Positions 45,201-50,780 of a DNA stretch of 64,000 bases are shown in pieces. Position 1 is the first letter of the stretch. Each line of letters begins with the position of its first letter. The position numbers were made by a program, and so were the translations under genes. The notes under the pieces are model-generated. The model was not told the DNA's origin. It ran no database searches and saw only the letters and a program-made list of their open reading frames with translations. The DNA is from Amyelois transitella (taxonomy: Eukaryota; Arthropoda; Insecta; Lepidoptera; Pyralidae): assembly GCF_032362555.1 (NCBI RefSeq), contig NC_083531.1, positions 4,588,001 to 4,652,000 on the forward strand, written 5' to 3'.

Positions 45201-48200
45201 GGGCCAAGAATCGCGCCGTGTGGTTCCCGGCACCAATAAAAAAAAAGAATAGGACCACTCCATCTCGCTCCCATGGATGTCGTAAAAGGCGACTAAGGGA
45301 TAGGCTTATAAACTTGGAATTCTTTTAGGTGATGTGCTAGCAACCTGTCACTATTCGAATCTCAATACCATCATAAAGCCAAACAGCTGAACGTGACCTA
45401 TCAGTCTATTCAAGAATGTTGGCCCTGTCTACCCCGCAAGGGATATAGACGTGATCATGTGTGTGTGTGTGTTTTGTTAACCTTCTCCTTTCAGATTGTA
45501 TACCGTCCATTTTTGTAACTTCGTGTCTCTTCAAACCACGACATTGGCAGAATCACCGAAAAAACGGTGGAAGCCAAAATGTAGAAAAGAAAGAAAGAAA
45601 GAAAGTGTGTATGTGTACGGTTAAAGAAATTTATTCTCATAAAAGTATCTATAAAAAAATTCACTTACAATTGAGAACTTCAAATATTTACATTTAGTTG
45701 ACGCGTACAAGTTGTCGGTAGTTAAACAATAAAGTATATTCACTCCGTGCTGGCTGCGCGCGGAACTACTTAGGATCTTCGATAGGTAGGTAGTAGCATT
45801 TCAATGCGTGTGCGTGTAGTCATCATTAGAGGACCACAATAAGCGCAACTAGACAACTATGTTTAGGACCAACAATCTGACCTGCAGTTGGCCGCAGACC
45901 TCGCTCTGAAGAAGTCTGGCGAGCCCCTCCGCCCCAATCGGGCCGGGCCCTGTCTACCCCGCAAGGGATATAGACGTGATCACGTGTAGGACCAACAATC
46001 TGACCTGCAGTTGGCCGCAGACCTCGCTCTGCAGTAGCCTGGCGAGCCCCTCCACCCCGATCGGGCCGGGCCCTGTCTACCCCGCAAGGGATATAGACGT
46101 GATCATGTGTTGGACCAACAATCTGACCTGCAGTTGGCCGCAGACCTCGCTCTGAAGAAGTCTGGCGAGCCCCTCCGCCCCAATCGGGCCGGGCCCTGTC
46201 TACCCCGCAAGGGATATAGACGTGATCACGTGTAGGACCAACAATCTGACCTGCAGTTGGCCGCAGACCTCGCTCTGCAGTAGCCTGGCGAGCCCCTCCA
46301 CCCCGATCGGGCCGGGCCCTGTCTACCCCGCAAGGTATATAGACGTGATCATGTGTAGGACCAACAATCTGACCTGCAGTTGGCCGCAGACCTCGCTCTG
46401 CAGTAGCCTGGCGAGCCCCTCCACCCCGATCGGGCCGGGCCCTGTCTACCCCGCAAGGGATATAGACGTGATCATGTGTAGGACCAACAATCTGACCTGC
46501 AGTTGGCCGCAGACTTAGCTCTGAAGAAGTCTAGCGAGCCCCTCCACTCCGATCGGGCCGGGCCCTGTCTACCCCGCAAGGGATATAGACGTGATCACGT
46601 GTAGGACCAACAATCTGACCTGCAGTTGGCCGCAGACCTCGCTCTGCAGTAGCCTAGCGAGCCCCTCCACCCCGATCGGGCCGGGCCCTGTCTACCCCGC
46701 AAGGTATATAGACGTGATCATGTGTAGGACCAACAATCTGACCTGCAGTTGGCCGCAGACCTCGCTCTGAAGAAGTCTGGCGAGCCCCTCCACTCCGATC
46801 GGGCCGGGCCCTGTCTACCCCGCAAGGTATATAGACGTGATCATGTGTAGGACCAACAATCTGACCTGCAGTTGGCCGCAGACCTCGCTCTGAAGAAGTC
46901 TGGCGAGCCCCTCCACTCCGATCGGGCCGGGCCCTGTCTACCCCGCAAGGGAAATAGACGTGATCATGTGTAGGACCAACAATCTGACCTGCAGTTGGCC
47001 GCAGACCTCGCTCTGAAGTAACCTAGCGAGCCCCTCCACCCCGATCGGGCCGGGCCCTGTCTACCCCGCAAGGGATATAGACGTGATTATGTGTGTGTGT
47101 AGACCAAGGACCAACAATCTGACCTGCAGTTGGGCGCAGACCTCGCTCTGAAGAAGTCTGGCGAGCCCCTCCACCCCGATCGGGCCGGGCTCTGTCTACC
47201 CCGCAAGGGATATAGACGTGATCACGTGTAGGACCAACAATCTGACCTGCAGTTGGCCGCAGACCTCGCTCTGAAGCAGCCTAGCGAGCCCCTCCACTCC
47301 GATCGGGCCGGGCTCTGTCTACCCCGCAAGGGATATAGACGTGATCACGTGTAGGACCAACAATCTGACCTGCAGTTGGCCGCAGACCTCGCTCTGAAGC
47401 AGCCTAGCGAGCCCCTCCACCCCGATCGGGCCGGGCTCTGTCTACCCCGCAAGGGATATAGACGTGATCACGTGTAGGACCAACAATCTGACCTGCAGTT
47501 GGCCGCAGACCTCGCTCTGAAGCAGCCTAGCGAGCCCCTCCACTCCGATCGGGCCGGGCTCTGTCTACCCCGCAAGGGATATAGACGTGATCATGTGTAG
47601 GACCAACAATCTGACCTGCAGTTGGCCGCAGACCTCGCTCTGAAGCAGTCTGGCGAGCCCCTCCACTCCGATCGGGCCGGGCCCTGTCTACCCCGCAAGG
47701 TATATAGACGTGATCATGTGTAGGACCAACAATCTGACCTGCAGTTGGCCGCAGACCTCGCTCTGCAGTAGCCTAGCGAGCCCCTCCACTCCGATCGGGC
47801 CGGGCCCTGTCTACCCCGCAAGGTATATAGACGTGATTATGTGTAGGACCAACAATCTGACCTGCAGTTGGCCGCAGACCTCGCTCTGAAGAAGCCTAGC
47901 GAGCCCCTCCACTCCGATGGGGCCGAATGCGTTGTCACTGAGATCTAACAGCGAGAGGCGAGCGCCGGCCGCTATCATGCCGTCGCCTAGCGCACTCTGT
48001 GTACAAAAGAGGGGTACTCATAAATTACAAAGGTACATACATATGATCACGTCTCCATCCCTTACTGAGCCAACAGTCTTGAAAAGTTGTTTGGCTCAAT
48101 GATAGAATTGAGATTCAAATAGTGACAGATTGCCAACCCATCGCCTTAAAGAAGAATCCCACGTTTATATGCCTATCCCTTAAAGCCAAATAGCTGAACT

Positions 48201-49912
48201 TGGCCTATCAGTCTTTAAAAGACTGTTGGCTCAGTCTACCCCGCAAGGGATATAGACGTGATTATATGTATGTAACCAAATAGAAGTGGAACACAAACCA
48301 AAGCGGGCGGTATCTCAGTCTTCATCCTGCCGGTGAACATGTCCGAGAACCGAGCCACCTTCAGCTCGGGGTGGTGCTCCAGGGCCTTCGCTATGGCCTT
48401 GGCGGCCGCCACACCGAGGGTGTTACCCGTCAATGTCAGGTACTGAAGGTCGGGACACGAGTTGATGGCATCCACGATAGGTTGAGCTGTAAAAAGGGAT
48501 TTTATATTGATGTATTTAATCAAGGAACATGTAAATGCCGTGTGGCTCCCAGCACCAATACAAAAAAGAATAGGACCACTCCATATCTTTCCCATGGATG
48601 TCGTAAAATGCGTCTAAGGGATAGGCTTACAAACTTGGTATTCTTTTTCAGGCAATGGGCTAGCAACCTGTCACTAGTTGAATTTCAATTCTATCGTTAA
48701 GCCAAATGGCTGAACGTGGCCATTCAGTCTTTTCAAGACTGTTGGCTCTGTCTACCCCGCAAGGGATATAGACGTGACCATATGTATGTAACATGTAATG
48801 ATTATATTTTTGAATGAATAAATTTATTTATTCAAAAATACAGTCATTACACATACTAATCAAACTACAATTCTTTACGAGTTTCCTGCCTGTGCCAAAC
48901 TTAAGCCACATATTTTTATCATTCAGGTAATCATCAGTCCTATATTAAGCCTTCTCACAAAGTACTTTACTTTTTCAAATGGTCCTATATTAAACCTTCT
49001 CACAAAGTAGGTACTTTACTTTTTAAAACGGAATAAGACAAATAAATATTTACACTTTGAATGAAATCTGAATTGAGGGAAACAGTTGTGTTAGATAATA
49101 TACTCACATTTATGTAAGTTTATCATTTAGAAATTACTTGATTATTATAAAGCATCCTCAATACGCTTTCTGAGCACTGCCTTTTTGGTTATGGATTTCC
49201 CATTATATTTTGGTTGACAGGAAGAAATCCCAATTGGAATAATTCCGCCATTGTACATATTCTTCGAAATCCAATGACTGTTTTGTAATTTGTTCAATTT
49301 ATTTTTATGTGCAATGTAGAGTTTACAAACAAACAATAGCCATATACATATAATCACGTCTATATACCCCGCGAGGCAGACAGAGCCTACAGTCTCGAAA
49401 AGACTGACTGATAGGCCACGTTCAGCTATTCGGCTTTCAAATAGAATTGATTAGAATATAGATAGATTCAAATAGTTACAGATTGCTAGCCCATCGCCTA
49501 AAAGAATAATACAATAGCCATATAGCAGATCTTTTTTTAACAAGACTAAGACACTAGAAAAGTTTATTATTAAAGGTTTATGGCAGTAAATAGTAAATAA
49601 TGTTTGATCAATGTGATTGATAAATTCATGCATCATTCATTTTATGGCGCGATAGAGGTTATGTGACGAACGTTGTGTTTTCCGTCTAAACTACTAATTT
49701 AATATTTTACTGCACAGACAATGCGTGTTCAATAACAATGCAAAAACGGTTAAAAATATGAACAGTTTGGAAAATTCAAGTAGAACCGCTAAAACTTTAC
49801 CATCTTTCTCCGTATCAAGTTTCAATGATTTTCCAGAAAAGTCCACACCACTAACAGTTCTGGTCGGCTCACTTAAAGCTGTGTTTATCGCATTTAAATC
49901 GAAAGAAGCCAT
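28219..49912 (-). CDS. RanGAP: RanGAP, Ran GTPase-activating protein (13 exons, 573 aa)
   Basis: It stimulates GTP hydrolysis by Ran on the cytoplasmic side of nuclear pores and so drives nuclear transport. Coding exons in transcript order: 49912-49801, 48486-48299, 47996-47862, 44327-44175, 43336-43167, 42430-42328, 41694-41583, 40393-40295, 39091-38960, 32709-32600, 31704-31612, 31006-30902, 28428-28219. All have GT-AG borders and matching phases and sum to 1722 nt. Residues 1-330 form the leucine-rich repeats ([36 protein letters not shown]). FTGR at 88-91 holds the invariant catalytic Arg91. An acidic linker covers about 343-385 ([17 protein letters not shown]). The C-terminal RanGAP1_C-type domain ends the protein. 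Length is close to animal RanGAP1 (about 590). IKSE at 503-506 fits the SUMO consensus at the position of the human SUMO site. Introns hold a Tc1, a LINE and a large exon-3 repeat array. Confidence 0.97.
28830..28913 (+). other. Probable 5'-UTR intron of the Tc1 transposase (84 nt)
   Basis: CAA|GTAAGT donor and TTTTTACAG acceptor, the latter 8 bases before the start codon. Confidence 0.55.
28922..30047 (+). CDS. Tc1 transposase, intron-split (344 aa)
   Basis: Cut-and-paste transposase that binds the inverted repeats and inserts at TA. Exon 1 is 28922-29374 (151 aa) and exon 2 is 29466-30047 (193 aa plus stop). The N-terminal half is a paired-type helix-turn-helix DNA-binding region ([17 protein letters not shown]) with a GRKR hook-like motif. 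Exon 2 holds the catalytic triad: Asp in CFSDEST, Asp in [10 protein letters not shown], Glu in [11 protein letters not shown], with 34 residues between the last two (DD34E). Joining at GTCAGT and TTTTTTTCAG keeps phase 0 and gives the usual family length. Without splicing the frame would stop at codon 158. No inactivating change was seen. Confidence 0.92.
29375..29465 (+). other. Intron inside the Tc1 transposase gene (91 nt)
   Basis: AAG|GTCAGT donor and a T-rich TTTTTTTCAG acceptor. Removal joins Trp-Ser-Lys to Val-Cys-Phe-Ser-Asp, restoring the conserved region around the first catalytic Asp. Confidence 0.85.
30317..30545 (-). repeat. tRNA-headed SINE (family S), diverged
   Basis: Reverse copy with CGGGACAAATTACACAGATT at the left and a decayed head at the right. 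Confidence 0.8.
30675..30885 (+). mobile_element. Family B LINE 3' end
   Basis: Intact coding tail with YLDQI-like, NRRAC and [15 protein letters not shown] motifs, ending in (ATGT)n. Confidence 0.7.
30902..31006 (-). CDS. RanGAP: RanGAP exon 12 (residues 470-504)
   Basis: Acceptor ATCTTACAG, donor AAA|GTTAGT; ends MLRGLGLIK. Its first 16 bases and the acceptor are duplicated 214 bp upstream in the transcript. Confidence 0.93.
30991..31418. repeat. 214-bp tandem duplication covering the RanGAP exon 12 acceptor
   Basis: Units 30991-31204 and 31205-31418 are nearly identical. Each holds ATAGTTTGCGGGATATCTG (exon 12 start plus acceptor on the minus strand), a family A head and a Lep1-like snippet. 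A second copy of the splice acceptor is therefore present. Confidence 0.85.
31440..31600 (+). repeat. Family A repeat, 3' half
   Basis: From the ATGGGCTAGCAACCTGTCAC segment to the tail, in RanGAP intron 11. Confidence 0.8.
31612..31704 (-). CDS. RanGAP: RanGAP exon 11 (residues 439-469)
   Basis: Acceptor GTTCACAG, donor GTAATT; encodes [20 protein letters not shown] of the C-terminal domain. Confidence 0.93.
31755..32345. repeat. Cluster of family A copies in both orientations
   Basis: Reverse fragment 31755-31798, forward copy about 31800-32050, forward tail 32050-32155, reverse copy 32157-32340. Located in RanGAP intron 10. Confidence 0.75.
32362..32590 (+). mobile_element. Family B LINE 3' end with extended (ATGT)n tail
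   Basis: Coding tail motifs intact; the ATGTATGTATCCT tail is repeated about three times. Confidence 0.7.
32600..32709 (-). CDS. RanGAP: RanGAP exon 10 (residues 402-438)
   Basis: Acceptor ATTTTCAG, donor GTGACC; encodes [20 protein letters not shown]. The 6.25-kb intron before it contains the LINE. Confidence 0.9.
33215..36178 (-). CDS. LINE ORF2: endonuclease and reverse transcriptase (987 aa)
   Basis: It nicks target DNA and reverse-transcribes the element RNA at the nick. An AP-endonuclease domain covers residues about 30-255 ([19 protein letters not shown]). The reverse transcriptase lies at about 510-780 with [48 protein letters not shown] and the catalytic FADD. A C-terminal region follows without an evident RNase H. 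The whole frame is open. The endonuclease motif usually read as SDH is FSNHSAT here, an Asp to Asn change at a residue normally thought to be catalytic. The start is taken as the first ATG; it overlaps ORF1. Confidence 0.92.
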   Translation of the reverse strand: MQIKMSRISYRVLIATHQIVRTTPFAGGPQLKVLFQNFQSIYNKQHLLEAYLDQNPDNTAICVSESWLTEEKTSLIRLNGYKLAASFCRKEHDGGGVCILLQENIEYNEITVIKNMSIEYCLELCAVELPKENTLLISIYWNGIGADTFNSQLEKVLLYICKNYSKYKIILGGDFNINTVKKRNNSKIKKFLDKMSEYGFTQHINEPTHFTKTSATCIDLIFTNFKENIRTRVEKLGFSNHSATMLSIKSAQTISKRPWYTEKRIFNKKSIHSFKSKLKEINWHEILIENKNITKNYELFHNKLIHILDQYMPKKKIKIQKTSNKHWLTVGIKKCCKNKRLLKLLTIRSNSYILNNYYKKYENILKKAVATAKKLHYKDRMNKSQNKVKTMWNIVNELTNKKTNSEKNNITLRINKSIISDPMQTANTFNDFFASIAENGRRNSLGRPVHCPAENSIFLRPVDEKEIHKIIKNLKNKRSHGIDEIPPNLFRECADELTVPFTLLINQSFNEGAFPDLLKITIIKPVYKKNERTDLNNYRPIALLPTASKIFERAMADRVYKFCEKYNLLDECQNGFRKNRSTVLAVFKYIQEILKTLDHGRYGVGILLDMTKAYDRVLYNILLDKLYGAGIRGPAHKWFASYLTNRKQYVEIEHYNFDTKTIQNVRSNCVPINTSIPQGSVLGCLLFLLYINDLPKTIKEHCVLFADDVSILTSTVNNSNDFYKHLTETLTKTENWLSDHNLEINYTKTKLMVYHPHQKPSLNLKINFNGTDLEVIDVFTLLGIEIDSHMNWKPHIQKLCAKLSKFAYALREIKKTTDVDTALTNYYAYAYSWLSYGIILWGNGTDWDNAFTLQKRLIRIIANIQQQDSCKAYFQRLKILTVPCIYILEVCKFVRKYPHFFVKRKDIATRYASRHQNRLLLPTSRLRLHSSGPLVMSVKLYNRLPETIKDIDSYNTFLKHLKEFLIKKCYYSVKEYLEDNEINKIKK
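36084..37304 (-). CDS. LINE ORF1: zinc-finger and coiled-coil RNA-binding protein (406 aa)
   Basis: Probable nucleic-acid chaperone of the LINE particle. A Cys-rich, PHD-like finger occupies residues about 24-76 (CAGC, CVLC, CAN, CQMC spacing). An acidic to neutral linker follows. Residues about 190-240 form a predicted coiled coil ([20 protein letters not shown]). The next region ([25 protein letters not shown]) resembles the FP-like domain found in many insect LINE ORF1 proteins. The C-terminus is basic. No stop breaks the frame. Confidence 0.85.
   Translation of the reverse strand: MNSWIFSSLEGITSTIMTSIQKKCAGCRREISNREFLDCVLCKERYDLECANVSTTRFYNTMATEHKQAWRCQMCICKLPKGDNSNTPVRHRDHRDTNPVALSPVDDNVTMRNRNALPINESICSDDLSILGDTNTTNKESTNARTELTFDNLKDLIASQLKDNNKRIITDLKNTIGAEIKKAISKFREEFKQDTTTLYQENNSRKKEIDELTVKIEKLQQENETLLKEIKQIELNTSTPDRRAIPDSECKKIVLFGLPEYEEPDFELHGRVAAVFRDILNIDLLGYIEETKRIGRFHEQKNRPLMIELISKKMTKYIMNNIHGFRGSGLSVSQYMDRNTLKEIKSLREQMFKARNKGLYAIIRNNKLYIEGKHIDANKNEQNKLPSSNSHTSNSKNHSFRRRTAT
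37305..38190 (-). other. LINE 5' region and flank with repeated ATGGCG motifs
   Basis: AT-rich, without ORFs. GATGGCGC-type motifs occur at about 37391, 37577, 37636 and 38021. The ATGGC core resembles the YY1/Pho site. The boundary of the LINE was not found. Confidence 0.4.
38199..38365 (+). repeat. SINE with family S-like tRNA head but different body
   Basis: The head GGCCTCTGTGGCGTAGCGGT with GGGTTCGAATCCCGGCC is shared with family S. The body (CATTTGCCGCTAGTTCTGCG, CCCCTTGTCCCTCTCTCTGC) is not, suggesting a second SINE lineage or a chimera. Confidence 0.65.
38450..38655 (+). repeat. tRNA-headed SINE (family S), 5'-truncated
   Basis: Starts inside the head at GTACGCTTGTCTGTGACACC and reaches the TCTGTCCCGTATACATT end. 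Confidence 0.8.
38658..38930. repeat. Degenerate minisatellite, about 50-bp unit
   Basis: A GTGTCATAATT landmark recurs at 38681, 38735, 38784, 38833 and 38899 with ATCGTGTAA between copies. It ends in a poly-A run, 30 bp from the RanGAP exon 9 donor. Confidence 0.75.
38960..39091 (-). CDS. RanGAP: RanGAP exon 9 (residues 358-402)
   Basis: Acceptor CACCATCAG, donor GTGTGT; encodes the Glu/Ser-rich linker. A GGTGATGAAGAGTA segment beside the acceptor is duplicated at 39097 and 39130, so the acceptor choice is slightly uncertain. Confidence 0.88.
39151..39270 (+). repeat. Family E repeat (GTGCAATAAAGAG end)
   Basis: Contains AAGTCCGCCATTGTGCATAT and ends TGCAATAAAGAGTTTACAAA then (CAAA)n. Related copies lie at 49.2 and 57.4 kb. 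A retroelement 3' end is likely. Confidence 0.6.
39285..39645 (-). repeat. Family A repeat interrupted by unrelated sequence
   Basis: Reverse copy 39285-39375 and 39528-39645. About 150 bp of unassigned sequence lies between. Confidence 0.7.
39803..39895 (+). mobile_element. Family B LINE 3' end, short
   Basis: Tail segment with GATCGTGGCAAATGGAAAGA and GGCGTGATTTCATGTGTGTA. Confidence 0.65.
40005..40260 (+). repeat. Family G element with internal subrepeats
   Basis: After CCCGTGGGATTTGCGAAAAA, a motif of the form GGTGGCGCTAAATTCGTCGC recurs about five times with decay. The reverse-orientation relative is at about 54780-54910. Confidence 0.65.
40295..40393 (-). CDS. RanGAP: RanGAP exon 8 (residues 325-358)
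   Basis: Acceptor GTTTTCAG, donor GTGAGT; encodes the last repeat (GNSLGG) and the start of the acidic linker ([10 protein letters not shown]). Confidence 0.92.
40401..40662 (-). repeat. Family A repeat, full length
   Basis: Starts 8 bases from the RanGAP exon 8 acceptor, so it lies within the probable branch-point region of intron 7. Confidence 0.85.
40717..41030 (+). repeat. Family C SINE-like repeat, near full length
   Basis: Has a GTGAGGTGCCCGG/CACAGGTTCGAAT pair resembling A and B boxes, then ACATTAGTTTGAATACTA and the CGCGGAGGTCAGACGGGAGT block. Confidence 0.65.
41040..41250 (-). repeat. Family A repeat, strongly diverged
   Basis: Reverse orientation, with many substitutions and small deletions; the head is barely recognisable. 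Confidence 0.6.
41243..41398. repeat. (ATGT)n-derived microsatellite with internal duplication
   Basis: Tetranucleotide array with GTATTGATGTATGTAAGTAT and TATATGTAGATGTATGTATG blocks repeated twice. Confidence 0.85.
41583..41694 (-). CDS. RanGAP: RanGAP exon 7 (residues 288-325)
   Basis: Acceptor CTTACAG, donor GTTAGT; encodes [20 protein letters not shown]. Phase 1 joins a Gly codon to exon 8. Confidence 0.94.
41746..41991 (-). mobile_element. Lep1-like Helitron in RanGAP intron 6
   Basis: CTAGGTGCGCCCGCGACTTC to ATAATATTAGTATAGA. Confidence 0.8.
41993..42290. repeat. Family A fragment, SINE S 3' part and two (TA)n runs
   Basis: Reverse family A fragment 41993-42090, then a 5'-truncated family S SINE 42121-42262 bounded by (TA)n at 42105-42121 and 42261-42288. 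The SINE head starts mid-way at GGAGGTCCCGGGTTCGAATC. Confidence 0.75.
42328..42430 (-). CDS. RanGAP: RanGAP exon 6 (residues 253-287)
   Basis: Acceptor GTTGTTGCAG, donor GTAATG; encodes [19 protein letters not shown]. Confidence 0.96.
42485..42855. repeat. Two family A copies facing each other
   Basis: Reverse copy 42485-42620 meets a forward copy 42630-42855 through a (GAAA)n run. Confidence 0.75.
42862..43135. repeat. Family A head and reverse copy with short insert
   Basis: A forward head (42862-42890) and a reverse copy (about 42945-43135). The insert CTGCAGCTTCATGTAATCCC is also found at 44.74 kb. Confidence 0.65.
43167..43336 (-). CDS. RanGAP: RanGAP exon 5 (residues 197-253)
   Basis: Acceptor TGTTACAG, donor AG|GTAATT, phase 2; encodes [20 protein letters not shown] and [17 protein letters not shown]. 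Confidence 0.97.
43441..43685 (+). mobile_element. Family B LINE 3' end, longest clean copy
   Basis: Begins GAGAGTATGGAGGGAAAGGT. Translates without a stop through [45 protein letters not shown] and PSGRKA*, then AGGCGTGATTTTATGTATGT. It gives the best view of the LINE C-terminus. Confidence 0.75.
43733..43873 (+). repeat. Family D repeat
   Basis: Contains CTGCAGTGTAGTTTGTTCCG and ends AATAAATCTATTCTATGCTA. Confidence 0.65.
43876..44130 (+). repeat. Family A repeat, full length
   Basis: Starts TGCCGTGTGGTTTCCGGCAC, inserted directly after the family D tail in RanGAP intron 4. Confidence 0.85.
44175..44327 (-). CDS. RanGAP: RanGAP exon 4 (residues 146-196)
   Basis: Acceptor TATTAACAG, donor GTTGGT; encodes [14 protein letters not shown] and [17 protein letters not shown]. 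Confidence 0.97.
44350..44691 (+). mobile_element. Helitron-like family 3 element
   Basis: Begins TCTTATATGTATATAAAAAT and ends GTCTGTCGGGTCCGCTAG, between A and T. The ATGAATCGCTAAATGTGTTG segment distinguishes it from the other two families. Confidence 0.65.
44706..44751. repeat. Perfect palindrome, 20-bp arms, 6-nt loop
   Basis: Arms 44706-44725 and 44732-44751 are exact reverse complements around GCACCA, in RanGAP intron 3. Confidence 0.9.
44848..45105 (-). repeat. Family A repeat, full length
   Basis: Reverse orientation, ending GGTGCCGGGAACCACACGAC. Confidence 0.85.
45213..45475 (+). repeat. Family A repeat, full length, (GT)n tail
   Basis: Starts CGCCGTGTGGTTCCCGGCAC; the tail is GTGTGTGT in place of ATGT. 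Confidence 0.85.
45520..45610 (+). repeat. Family F short repeat with (GAAA)n tail
   Basis: TCTTCAAACCACGACATTGG, a CACCGAAAAAACGGTG hairpin, then AGAAAAGAAAGAAAGAAAG. Confidence 0.65.
45865..47844 (-). repeat. 16 tandem copies of RanGAP exon 3 end plus 5' splice site
   Basis: Unit 123 bp. Landmark AGGACCAACAATCTGACC recurs at 45865, 45988, 46111, 46234, 46357, 46480, 46603, 46726, 46849, 46972, 47107, 47230, 47353, 47476, 47599 and 47722; the real exon end is at 47845. On the minus strand each unit has about 60 bases of exon 3, its CTGCAG|GTCAGA donor, about 15 bases of intron, then a 40-base family A piece. Each copy lacks an acceptor. The unit is a multiple of three, but read-through from exon 3 meets an in-frame TAG in the family A piece. 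Confidence 0.92.
47862..47996 (-). CDS. RanGAP: RanGAP exon 3 (residues 101-145)
   Basis: Acceptor GTACACAG, donor CTGCAG|GTCAGA. Encodes [31 protein letters not shown]. Its last 60 or so bases and its donor are the source of the 123-bp array downstream. Confidence 0.96.
48036..48275. repeat. Family A copies, reverse then forward tail
   Basis: Reverse copy 48036-48182 with an internal deletion, then a forward tail 48183-48275, both in RanGAP intron 2. Confidence 0.75.
48299..48486 (-). CDS. RanGAP: RanGAP exon 2 (residues 38-100)
   Basis: Acceptor TTTTTACAG, donor GTTTGT. Encodes [20 protein letters not shown] and the catalytic [15 protein letters not shown] segment. Confidence 0.97.
48537..48790 (+). 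repeat. Family A repeat, full length
   Basis: Starts TGCCGTGTGGCTCCCAGCAC in RanGAP intron 1. Confidence 0.85.
48794..48851. repeat. Near-perfect palindrome, 29-bp arms, no loop
   Basis: Left arm 48794-48822 and right arm 48823-48851 match with about three mismatches. Confidence 0.85.
48935..49035. repeat. Short tandem duplication, about 50 bp
   Basis: GTCCTATATTAAGCCTTCTC and GTCCTATATTAAACCTTCTC head two consecutive copies in RanGAP intron 1. Confidence 0.75.
49180..49505. repeat. Family E repeat then reverse family A copy
   Basis: Family E 49180-49340 ends TGTGCAATGTAGAGTTTACA; a reverse family A partial copy follows at 49345-49500. Confidence 0.65.
49801..49912 (-). CDS. RanGAP: RanGAP exon 1 (residues 1-38)
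   Basis: Starts MASFDLN and contains [13 protein letters not shown], matching the N-terminus of animal RanGAP. Donor GTAAAG, phase 1. Confidence 0.95.
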
Positions 49913-50773
49913 TTTATAAATAAAAAATAAGTTAAAAGCAAATTAATATCACAAAATCATGGAAAACAAACACTTCGTCAACGGTTATTTTTTAATTTTT
50001 TTTTTTTATTGACAGTGACCTGACATTCTAAAGCCATTCAACAGAGTTACCAGTATCTAAAAGACAAATTATGAATAACCACGTAAAATATATTATGTGA
50101 AGCGTATTTGTGAAATAAAAATCTAAAAAGAAATACATAACGGAAAGTGATGTACTACATTTTTGGATTTATGATAACTCTTAAATACACAATGGAAAGT
50201 GATGTATTTTTATTCCTGCGTAAATTATGTCTTCATCATTTAGGTACGGGACAGACGGAGTCAAAAGTCTCTAAAAGACTTGCAGGCCTCTTCCTGCAGA
50301 ATTGTTTTATGATGAAATTGGGTTTCGGGTAATGACAGGTTGCTTTCTAGAAATCTGCCTAAACGAGGAATTCCTTTGCAAGCCTTTCTCATGATTGATA
50401 TTAAAACCTGTGCAGAAAAAAAAGTAGCTTTTTGTACTTTTACTGTATTTTTCTTTCTACTATTAATAACTTAAAAAGTAAAAGATGTAAAAAAAAAGCA
50501 TTGGTGCAACTTTGGGAAGCAACAATTAAATAAGAATTCTACTAGAATGTAGTAATTCCTACTAACTTGGCATCATCAAATTCCTACTATATTGTCAGTG
50601 TCAATCAAACTTTATTGTCACTTGACGTCACTGACTGACAGCGATTGGTAGTGTCGGTCTCGAGCTCTCGCGAAATATAATCGCAATTTTATTCTCAATC
50701 TCGATTTAAAATCGAGGAAATAAAGATTCTTTAGTGAAATCTCTATTCCTACGTGACCGGGCGACATCACACC
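49913..50773. promoter_or_regulatory. Shared head-to-head promoter region, RanGAP / IRP1
   Basis: 861 bp between the two start codons on opposite strands. Mostly repeat-free except a decayed family A-like piece at about 50245-50400. Both promoters and leaders must lie here or overlap it. No TATA box or iron-responsive element was recognised. Confidence 0.6.
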
Positions 50774-50780
50774 ATGGCGG
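50774..50780 (+). CDS. IRP1: IRP1 exon 1 (7 coding nt)
   Basis: ATG-GCG-G followed by GTTTGT. The G joins CC of exon 2 to make Ala3. A one-base alternative donor position is possible. Confidence 0.75.

Noticed and set aside
46222..46518. 98-codon repetitive ORF on the + strand
   Set aside because: It arises because the 123-bp unit is a multiple of three; the real coding sense is RanGAP on the other strand.
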